A DNA stretch of 6,454 bases from Acidobacteriota bacterium. GTDB taxonomy: Bacteria; Acidobacteriota; UBA890. Location of the stretch: positions 1 to 6,454 of the forward strand of contig JADFNY010000219.1 of assembly GCA_022563115.1 (NCBI GenBank), read 5' to 3'. Position 1 is the first letter of the stretch. Every line of letters starts with the position of its first letter. The notes below the pieces were generated by a model that had not been told where the DNA came from, ran no database searches, and saw nothing but the letters and a program-made list of their open reading frames with translations. Made by a program: the position numbers and the translations under genes. Shown here in pieces: positions 1-5,981 of the stretch.

Positions 1-2
1 AC

Positions 3-1796
3 CCGGCCGCTGAGATGCCCATCGGCGAGGCCGCGTCGGCGGTGCTCGGGCGCTCCTTTGACGACGTCTTTTCGGGACGCGTCGAGCTGCACGAGCTGAC
101 CGGGGCAAGCCATGAGCTGCAGCTCGAGGTAGTGCTCAGTGGCGGCAACGAGGTGCGCAACTTCGAGTTGCGAAGCTGGCCGCTCCAAGATCACTACCAG
201 AACGACTGCGGGCGCCTCATCGTTTTTCGCGACATCAGCAACCGGAAAAAGGCCGAGGAAGCGCTGCGCGGCAGCGAAGAGCGCCTCGAGATGGTGATCC
301 GGCAGATGCCCGCGGTGTTGTGGACCACCGACGTTGATCTGCGTTTCACCGAAATGCTCGGAGCCCGGTTGCAACAGCTGCGCGTCCCGCTGGATGCCGC
401 CAGCGGTATGGATCTGTTCGAGTTCTTCGGTACGATCGACAAGACCCACCCGGCGATCGCCGCCCACATGAACGCGCTTGACGGCATCCCGTCGACGTAC
501 TCGGTGGAGTGGTTCGGACGCGATTTCGACTGTCATGTCGAGCCCCTCATCGATCGCAACGGCGTGTCGTGCGGCGTCATCGGCGTCGGCCTCGACGTCA
601 CCGAGCGCCAGGATTTGCAGGAGCAGTTGCGCCAGTCGCAGAAGATGGAGGCGATCGGTCGCATGGCCGGCGGTGTAGCCCACGATTTCAACAACCTCTT
701 GACCGCGGTTGCGGGGTACACCCAGCTCGCCCAGGAAGACCTCGAGTCGTTGGAAAGCAATCCTTCCGCGATCGCCCACCTGCGGCGTGACCTGGAGGCC
801 ATCGGCCAGGCTTCAGAGCGCGCCACGTCGATCACCGCCCAGCTACTGGCGTTCAGCCGCCGCCAGGTTCTGCAGCCGCGCGTCCTACAACTCAACACCG
901 TGCTCGAAGAGATGGACAAAATGATCCGGCGGCTCATCGGCGAGCATATTGAGCTGCTCACGTTCTTCGACGATGAAAGTTCTCCGATCAAGGCCGACCC
1001 CGTGCAAATCCAGCAGGTGGTCATCAACCTGGTGCTGAACTCGCGCGACGCGATGCCCAACGGCGGAAAGATCACGCTCGAGACTCGGAACGTCGATCTG
1101 CGCCAGGGCCGCGCCGGCCGCTACGAGACGATCCAGCCGGGGAAATATGTCCTACTCAGGGTGAGCGATGACGGCTTCGGCATGGATACGCGGACCCAGG
1201 CGCACGTTTTCGAGCCGTTCTTCACCACCAAGGAAGAGGGCCAGGGGACCGGCCTCGGGCTCTCGACCGTGTATGGGATCATCAAGCAGACCGGTGGCAA
1301 CATCGAGATCGAGAGCGTCCTCGGAGAAGGCACCACCTTCCAGATCTATTTCCCGGTTGCGTCCGATGAAGAGGTTCCCGAGGGCGAGGAAGTGACCGCG
1401 GCAGGGTCACGTTGTCTGCGCGGCACGGAAACGTTGTTGCTCGTCGAGGACGAAGAGATGGTGCGGGTCCTCGGCACCCGTGTCCTGAGCAGCCACGGCT
1501 ACTTTGTGCTCGAGGCCGAGGACGGCGACGAGGCGCTCGAGGTATGCCAGCGCCATGAGGGCCCGATCGACTTGTTGGTTACCGACGTCGTCATGCCCGG
1601 GATGAACGGACGCGAGCTCGCCCAGCGTCTCGCCACCGTCATCCCGGACGTCGCGGTCTTGTTCATCTCCGGCTACACTGGCGGCGCGTTGGTCGAGCAC
1701 GGCGTCCTGCAGGACGGCACCAACTTCTTGCAAAAGCCCTTCTCTCCCCACCGGCTGGTGCAGAAGGTACGAGAGGTTCTCGACGCCCACGGCTAG
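3..1796 (+). CDS. Hybrid sensor histidine kinase/response regulator (PAS-PAS-HisKA-HATPase_c-REC), 5' partial
   Basis: This is a cytoplasmic phosphorelay kinase that autophosphorylates on histidine and passes the phosphoryl group to its own receiver. Residues are numbered from the ATG at 15. Residues 1-75 are the end of a PAS fold, closing with the FRDIS-type linker. A second PAS spans about 90-198 and also ends in a DVTER linker. The HisKA H-box has phosphoacceptor His223 within GGVAHDFNN. The ATPase domain shows N-box Asn338/Asn342, the G1 box DDGFGM (385-390), the F-box FEPFFTTK (399-406) and the G2 box GTGLGL (411-416). The C-terminal receiver (about 472-590) has acidic residues Glu478/Asp479, phosphoacceptor Asp524, Ser552 and Lys574. 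The frame is open to the left edge, and the codons before ATG15 read PAAE, a normal PAS continuation (NPAAE), so ATG15 is probably internal and the true start is off-window. The architecture resembles CckA-like hybrids. No transmembrane segment is visible, but an N-terminal sensor or membrane region may be missing. The ligand is unknown. Confidence 0.93.
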   Translation, partial: PAAEMPIGEAASAVLGRSFDDVFSGRVELHELTGASHELQLEVVLSGGNEVRNFELRSWPLQDHYQNDCGRLIVFRDISNRKKAEEALRGSEERLEMVIRQMPAVLWTTDVDLRFTEMLGARLQQLRVPLDAASGMDLFEFFGTIDKTHPAIAAHMNALDGIPSTYSVEWFGRDFDCHVEPLIDRNGVSCGVIGVGLDVTERQDLQEQLRQSQKMEAIGRMAGGVAHDFNNLLTAVAGYTQLAQEDLESLESNPSAIAHLRRDLEAIGQASERATSITAQLLAFSRRQVLQPRVLQLNTVLEEMDKMIRRLIGEHIELLTFFDDESSPIKADPVQIQQVVINLVLNSRDAMPNGGKITLETRNVDLRQGRAGRYETIQPGKYVLLRVSDDGFGMDTRTQAHVFEPFFTTKEEGQGTGLGLSTVYGIIKQTGGNIEIESVLGEGTTFQIYFPVASDEEVPEGEEVTAAGSRCLRGTETLLLVEDEEMVRVLGTRVLSSHGYFVLEAEDGDEALEVCQRHEGPIDLLVTDVVMPGMNGRELAQRLATVIPDVAVLFISGYTGGALVEHGVLQDGTNFLQKPFSPHRLVQKVREVLDAHG

Positions 1797-1825
1797 CAGG
1801 CCATGATAAGACCGTGATGGGCCTG
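1797..1825 (+). terminator. Possible hairpin just after the hybrid kinase stop codon
   Basis: The bases right after the TAG stop form an inverted repeat. CAGGCCAT (1797-1804) pairs with ATGGGCCTG (1817-1825) through eight base pairs with one bulged G, around a 12-base loop. The position suits a transcription terminator or a 3'-end stabilising structure. No T-tract follows, so it is not a canonical intrinsic terminator, and the pairing could be chance in GC-rich DNA. Confidence 0.25.
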
Positions 1826-1920
1826 GTTGCGACGTTGCGACGGCAGTGGCGGCCCCTCTTGATTGCGGCTACCTTCTCAGGATGAACGTCGTGGCGCGGT
1901 GATTCGTACGCCCGGGTCGC

Positions 1921-1927
1921 GGGAGGT
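1921..1927 (+). promoter_or_regulatory. Ribosome-binding site for the FIST gene
   Basis: GGGAGGT is a strong Shine-Dalgarno match, with six bases between it and the GTG codon at 1934. It decides the start: no ATG lies nearby in frame, and the protein then begins MKWSSVLS, which resembles the usual N-terminus of this family as I recall it. Confidence 0.75.
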
Positions 1928-1933
1928 GCGGCG

Positions 1934-3124
1934 GTGAAATGGTCGTCGGTGCTGTCCCGCGAACGATCCCCGCGGTTTGCTGTTGAGGAAGCACTCGAGG
2001 GCATCGCCGCCAACCTCGAGGGTGAGGCTCCCGATCTCGTCCTGGTGTTCGCCTACCCGAGCCAAACCGACCAGTATCCGCTGGTGGCCGAAGCGGTGGC
2101 GGAGCGCTACCCGCACGCCGCCCTGGTCGGCTGCTCGGCTGCCGGCGTCGTCGGTGGCGGCCGCGAGGTCGAGCACGAGCCTGCGCTTGCCCTCACCGCT
2201 GCCGTGTTGCCGGGTGTACACGTCGAGGTGTTCCACTTGCTGCCCAACGAAATGGAACTACTCGGCGACGATCCACTGCTATGGCGACGACGGTTCGGCG
2301 ACGTGCCCGCCGACGAACCCCAATTCGTGTTGTTTCCCGACCCGTTTACCTGCGATGCCGACGTGTTGATTCGGGCGCTCGACGACGCCTATCCGGCGAG
2401 TCCGAAGGTAGGGGGCTTGGCCAGCGGCGGCGGCGCCCCCGGGGAGAACCAGCTATTTGCCGGCGGTGAGGTCCACTCCGCCGGCATGGTTGGCTTGGTG
2501 TTGCGCGGCAACATCGTGATGGACACGATCGTCGCGCAGGGGTGCCGGCCGATCGGTGAGCCGCTGTTCGTGACCTGGGCCGAGGACAACATCCTCTGCC
2601 AGCTCGAGGGTCGACGGGCCACCGAGGTGCTCTCGGAACTCTACGACTCGCTGCCGGCCGACGACCAGGAGCTCTTCCGCAGCTCCCTGCACCTCGGTGT
2701 CGTCATGCAGGAGGGTGAGCAGGAGTACCGTCACGGCGACTTCCTGATCCGCAACGTCATCGGGATGGACCCTGAGTCCGGCGTCCTGGCGGTCGGGGAG
2801 CGCCTCAGCAACGGGCAGGTGGTGCAGTTCCATGTTCGTGACGCCAAGACATCGGCGGCGGATCTGAAAGCAATGCTCCGCCGCTGCAAACAAGATCTCG
2901 GCGGTGCCAGCCCGGCGGGGGCGTTGCTGTTTTCGTGTCTCGATCGCGGTGAGCGCCTCTACGGTGTCGTCGATCACGATAGCAACCTGATCGTCTCGAG
3001 CCTCGGCCACATGCCGATCGGCGGCTTCTTCTGCAACGGCGAAATCGGGCCCGTCGGCGGCCAGAGCTTCCTGCACGGATACACGAGCTCGATTGCCGTG
3101 TTCCGCCCCCGCGCTGACGGTTAG
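1934..3124 (+). CDS. FIST domain protein (FIST_N + FIST_C), putative small-ligand sensor
   Basis: This is a 396-residue soluble protein with both halves of the FIST sensory module. FIST_N covers about residues 30-230 and FIST_C about 231-385. Recognisable signatures are GCSAAGVVGGGREVE (66-80), the glycine-rich GGLASGGGAPGEN stretch (160-172), and a C-terminal FFCNGEIGPVGG followed by FLHGYTSSIAVF (365-390). The full length and intact signatures argue for a functional gene. FIST domains are proposed to bind small molecules, possibly amino acids or related compounds, and are often fused to or encoded beside kinases, chemoreceptors or cyclic-nucleotide enzymes. Here FIST stands alone, with no catalytic or output domain, no signal peptide and no membrane segment. 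It lies 137 bases downstream of a hybrid kinase on the same strand, so it may supply a ligand-dependent input to that kinase by protein contact; this is inference. Translation starts at GTG behind a strong ribosome-binding site. The ligand cannot be read from the sequence. Confidence 0.9.
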   Translation: MKWSSVLSRERSPRFAVEEALEGIAANLEGEAPDLVLVFAYPSQTDQYPLVAEAVAERYPHAALVGCSAAGVVGGGREVEHEPALALTAAVLPGVHVEVFHLLPNEMELLGDDPLLWRRRFGDVPADEPQFVLFPDPFTCDADVLIRALDDAYPASPKVGGLASGGGAPGENQLFAGGEVHSAGMVGLVLRGNIVMDTIVAQGCRPIGEPLFVTWAEDNILCQLEGRRATEVLSELYDSLPADDQELFRSSLHLGVVMQEGEQEYRHGDFLIRNVIGMDPESGVLAVGERLSNGQVVQFHVRDAKTSAADLKAMLRRCKQDLGGASPAGALLFSCLDRGERLYGVVDHDSNLIVSSLGHMPIGGFFCNGEIGPVGGQSFLHGYTSSIAVFRPRADG

Positions 3125-3128
3125 TTAA

Positions 3129-3167
3129 CAGGGTGCTGAAGAACTCTCGGGAGTTTCCAGCACCCTG
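3129..3167. repeat. Long intergenic palindrome (terminator-like or REP/MITE-like)
   Basis: CAGGGTGCTG (3129-3138) and CAGCACCCTG (3158-3167) are a perfect 10-base inverted repeat. Inside it, AACTC (3142-3146) pairs with GAGTT (3151-3155) around a TCGG tetraloop, with a G-T wobble and a small internal mismatch joining the two stems. The structure begins four bases after the FIST stop codon, where a terminator would be expected. The bases that follow (CTGGGGTGGCAC) contain no T-tract, so it is either a non-canonical terminator or mRNA-stabilising hairpin, or a copy of a dispersed palindromic repeat. Palindromes of this general look recur in some GC-rich Gram-negative genomes, but I cannot count copies here. 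Confidence 0.65.
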
Positions 3168-3254
3168 CTGGGGTGGCACAAGAAAATTCGCTATCCCCAC
3201 GCCGCCAAACAACCAGAGGCCCGGAACCGGTATGAGCACGGTGCCCGGGTCCGT

Positions 3255-3258
3255 GGAG
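3255..3258 (+). promoter_or_regulatory. Ribosome-binding site for the M28 peptidase gene
   Basis: GGAG ends eight bases before the ATG at 3267, a usual spacing. It supports that start, which places a complete signal peptide at the N-terminus of the product. Confidence 0.6.
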
Positions 3259-3266
3259 ACGAGAAG

Positions 3267-4898
3267 ATGAGCCAAGACATCACGAAGTGGACTTCGATGG
3301 CGGTTGGGTTTGCTGTCTTTGTTGTTGCCGTCGCGTTGCCGACGGCGAGCGCCAGCTCCCGGCAGGCTCCCGACACCGAGGAGATCAACGCCAAGATCCG
3401 CGAGGAGGGTTGGGAGGACTCGCAGGTGATGCGCACCCTGCACTTTCTCACCGACCGCTACGGACCGCGTCTGAGCGGCTCTCCCAACCATGAAAACGCC
3501 GCCAAGTGGGCTATCGAGCAGATGGCCGACTGGGGGTTTTCGAACGCCCACCTCGAGGGGTTCGACTTCGGTCGCCCCGGTTGGCTCAACGAGCGCTTCG
3601 TGGTGCACATGATCTCGCCGATCAAGGACCCGCTGGTGGGTGAGGTGTTGGCGTGGACGCCGAGCACCGACGGCGTCGTGACCGCCGGCGTGTTCCACGT
3701 AGTGGCGCCGGAAGGGCCGACGGAAGCGGAGCTCGAAGCGTTTTTCTCGGATGTCCGAGCCGACGTCGCTGGCAAGATCGTCTTGGTGGGAGAGCCGGCC
3801 GAGCCGGGGGTCAACTTCAACGAGCCGAGCAAGCGTCGCGACGATGAGCAACTGCGCCGGCAGTACGACCCGAACCGCGAACCGGGTGCCGGGCGCGGCG
3901 GCCGGCGCGGTGGCCGCCGGGGCGGGCGTGGACCGGCGAACCCTGACGTACTCAGCGCCGGGGAGGTCGCGGCGCGCGTCAGTCAGTTCCTGATCGACAA
4001 CGGCGCCATCGTGCGCATCAACGACGGCGCCCGGGCGCACGGCCAGATCCGGGCTTTCTCGAACCGGACCTACGATACGGCGCTGGCGCTGCCGACCGCG
4101 ATCCTGCGCAACGAGGACTTCGGCCGCATCGCACGCCTGATGGAGTACGGCGACAGCGTTGTTCTCGAGGTCGAGATCGTCAATCGCGACTATCCCCAGG
4201 GTCGTACGGTTTACAATGCCATCGCCGAGATCCCCGGCACCGACAAGGCCGACGAGGTCATCATGCTCGGCGGGCACCTCGATTCCTGGCATGCTGCGAC
4301 CGGTGCGACCGACAACGCCACAGGCTGCACGGTGATGATGGAAGCCGCTCGCATCCTGATGGCCATCGGCGTCCAGCCGCGACGCACGATTCGCGTAGCC
4401 CTTTGGGGTGGTGAAGAGCAGGGGCTGCTGGGCTCGCAAGCCTACGTCGCGGAACACTTCGGCAGCGTCGAGAACCCCAAGCCCGGGTTCGAGAAGTTCG
4501 GCGGCTATTTCAACATCGACTCGGGGACCGGCCGGGCCCGTGGCGCCAGCGTCTTCGGGCCGTCCGAGGCGGCCGCGGTCCTACGCCAGGCGTTCGCGCC
4601 GTTCGAGGACCTCGGTGTCATGGGGTCCACCAACACCAGCAGCCGGCGTCGCGGCGGCTCCGACCATACGTCGTTCAACGAAGCCGGTCTGCCGGGTATC
4701 GGCATGAGGCAGGATCCGATCGAATACAACAGCCATACCTGGCACACCAACCTCGACACCTACGAGCGCGTCGTCGAGGAGGATCTCAAGAGTTCGGCGA
4801 TCGTTATCGCAGCGGCGGTCTACCAACTCGCGATGCGGGACGACTTACTGCCTCGTTTTGCCGAGGGCGAGATGCCGGCGAGGCCAGGAGGGCGGTAG
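3267..4898 (+). CDS. Secreted zinc aminopeptidase, family M28, with PA domain
   Basis: This 543-residue exported metallopeptidase is predicted to remove N-terminal residues from peptides (aminopeptidase or carboxypeptidase Q-like) outside the cytoplasm. A Sec signal peptide is clear: a hydrophobic core at residues 10-25 and a likely signal peptidase I site after ALPTASA (Ala29). The stretch from 57 (LHFLTDRYGPRLSGS) is the typical M28 pre-catalytic region. A PA-like insert spans about 120-310 and includes VAGKIVLVGEP (167-177). The expected di-zinc ligands are all present: His337 (GGHLDSW), Asp349 (GATDNATG), Glu384, Asp418 (NIDSG) and His493 (WHTNLDT), with Glu383 as catalytic base. An arginine/glycine-rich stretch (about 207-222) interrupts the PA region and probably forms a disordered loop. 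The gene has its own ribosome-binding site, follows a hairpin-bearing gap and converges on the minus-strand regulator gene, so it is probably its own transcription unit. The exact substrate is unknown. Confidence 0.92.
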   Translation: MSQDITKWTSMAVGFAVFVVAVALPTASASSRQAPDTEEINAKIREEGWEDSQVMRTLHFLTDRYGPRLSGSPNHENAAKWAIEQMADWGFSNAHLEGFDFGRPGWLNERFVVHMISPIKDPLVGEVLAWTPSTDGVVTAGVFHVVAPEGPTEAELEAFFSDVRADVAGKIVLVGEPAEPGVNFNEPSKRRDDEQLRRQYDPNREPGAGRGGRRGGRRGGRGPANPDVLSAGEVAARVSQFLIDNGAIVRINDGARAHGQIRAFSNRTYDTALALPTAILRNEDFGRIARLMEYGDSVVLEVEIVNRDYPQGRTVYNAIAEIPGTDKADEVIMLGGHLDSWHAATGATDNATGCTVMMEAARILMAIGVQPRRTIRVALWGGEEQGLLGSQAYVAEHFGSVENPKPGFEKFGGYFNIDSGTGRARGASVFGPSEAAAVLRQAFAPFEDLGVMGSTNTSSRRRGGSDHTSFNEAGLPGIGMRQDPIEYNSHTWHTNLDTYERVVEEDLKSSAIVIAAAVYQLAMRDDLLPRFAEGEMPARPGGR

Positions 4899-4915
4899 GG
4901 CGTTGGCCTGCGAAA

Positions 4916-5974
4916 TCAGGATTCGACGACCGAGATCAAGTCGGCGATCTGCCAGCCCTTGTCGAGGTAACGCTCGATACCCATCGATTTGAACGCCCGG
5001 CGATCGTCCTCGGCGCTGGTGCCGACGATCTTGACGTCCGGTCGGATCGAAACCAGCTGTTCGGCGAAGCCGCCGAGGTCGTCGACCGACATCTCGTAGT
5101 CGAGGATCACGACGCCGAGCTTCTCATCGGCGCGAAAGAGCTTGAGGGCGAGCTCCTCGTTTTCGGCCTTGTAGCAGACGCATCCGACCTGCTCGAGGAG
5201 CTGGGCGCACAGCGATCGCACCTCGCGAACGTCGTCGATGACCAACACGCGGTCGTCGAAGGGCCATCGCACGGGGCGCGGCCGGTCGATCTCCAGCAGC
5301 GTTTCGATCAGCGGGTCGCCTTGCAGCGATTCCGATGTGCTCGGCAGGACGACGAGGATGCCGCCGTCGGGCCAGGTCTTGGAGCGCATGAGCCACTCGA
5401 TTGGCTCGTCGGCGGTCGGATGTCCGCGAATCCACCGTTCGTTCGCCTCGACCAGGTGGGTGATCGCATCGGCGCCGAACAACTCGTCGAGCCGCTGGGC
5501 CTCGGGGCCGACGCTGATGCGCCCCAACATCTCCCGCGACTTGCAGTTCATGTTGACGATGTGCCCGACGCTGTCGACCTCGATGACGCCGAACAGGGCG
5601 ATTTGCCCGGAGTGCTTGGTCGCCCCCGCGCCGTTGACCGCCTCGATCATCTCCTCGAGCTCGAACGGCTTCTCAATGAAGCGATAGACGCCGGAATGAC
5701 GCGCGTCTCGCTGCAGGTCGGTGGAAGGGAATCCCGTAATGACGATTGCCTGAAGGCTCGGGTCGACGGCACGCAACACGTTCAAGACACGGAGCCCATG
5801 GATGTGATCGTGGAGCATCCAATCGGTCACCAGGACGTGGGGGCGGAAGCGCACGCCGTGGTCGATCGCTACCCGCCCGGTGTCCACGGTGCTCACTTCG
5901 TGCCCGTGCTCGGCCAGGCTCGCCCTCAAGTAGTCGCGGTAACGCTCTTCGTCGTCTGCGATCAGTATGCGCAC
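4916..5974 (-). CDS. Response regulator with two receivers flanking a PAS-like domain (REC-PAS-REC), no output domain
   Basis: This is a 352-residue cytoplasmic signalling protein. The first receiver (about 1-120) has Asp7/Asp8, phosphoacceptor Asp51 in VTDWML, Thr80 and Lys102 in EKPF. The middle segment (about 125-220) reads as a PAS domain, with FGVIEVDSVGHIVNMN followed by a MLGR motif. The second receiver (about 240-352) has Asp247/Asp248, phosphoacceptor Asp292 in ILDYEM, Thr319 and Lys339. Lys339 is followed by Gly-Trp instead of the usual proline. The chain ends at the close of the second receiver, with no DNA-binding, cyclase or other effector domain. It may therefore act as a phosphate-relay intermediate or sink, or through protein contacts. 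The start is a GTG with only a weak AGG upstream. It is supported because receiver strand 1 begins at residue 2 and because the stop of the upstream kinase lies five bases away, which suggests translational coupling. The partner is most likely that kinase. Confidence 0.9.
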   Translation of the reverse strand: MRILIADDEERYRDYLRASLAEHGHEVSTVDTGRVAIDHGVRFRPHVLVTDWMLHDHIHGLRVLNVLRAVDPSLQAIVITGFPSTDLQRDARHSGVYRFIEKPFELEEMIEAVNGAGATKHSGQIALFGVIEVDSVGHIVNMNCKSREMLGRISVGPEAQRLDELFGADAITHLVEANERWIRGHPTADEPIEWLMRSKTWPDGGILVVLPSTSESLQGDPLIETLLEIDRPRPVRWPFDDRVLVIDDVREVRSLCAQLLEQVGCVCYKAENEELALKLFRADEKLGVVILDYEMSVDDLGGFAEQLVSIRPDVKIVGTSAEDDRRAFKSMGIERYLDKGWQIADLISVVES

Positions 5975-5978
5975 GTCG

Positions 5979-5981
5979 CCT
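5979..5981 (-). promoter_or_regulatory. Weak ribosome-binding site overlapping the upstream kinase stop codon
   Basis: Read on the minus strand, AGG lies four bases before the GTG start of the response regulator and overlaps the TAG stop of the kinase. Such a poor site suggests that regulator translation depends on ribosomes finishing the kinase, which would keep the two proteins in a fixed ratio. Confidence 0.4.

Noticed and set aside
533..1075. A 180-codon minus-strand frame inside the hybrid kinase gene.
   Set aside because: It is serine/arginine-rich with no domain and lies opposite the conserved HisKA/HATPase coding region.
1817..1885. A 22-codon open frame (MGLVATLRRQWRPLLIAATFSG) in the gap before the FIST gene, resembling a leader peptide.
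   Set aside because: It has no convincing ribosome-binding site, no run of regulatory codons and no downstream attenuator structure, so it is consistent with chance.
1859..1887. A possible sigma70-like promoter (TTGATT, then ATGAAC after 17 bases) before the FIST gene.
   Set aside because: The -10 hexamer is a poor match and promoter rules for the host are unknown, so the call cannot be supported.
3168..3254. The remaining gap before the peptidase gene was searched for a promoter, small gene or RNA.
   Set aside because: Only a short AT-richer patch (AGAAAATTC) is seen, with no paired promoter boxes, open frame or RNA-like structure.
2805..4457. A 550-codon open frame on the minus strand, antisense to the FIST and peptidase genes.
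   Set aside because: Its translation is low-complexity, rich in Arg, His, Asp and Val, with no recognisable domain, and it covers two well-supported genes and the gap between them. Long antisense frames are expected in GC-rich coding DNA.
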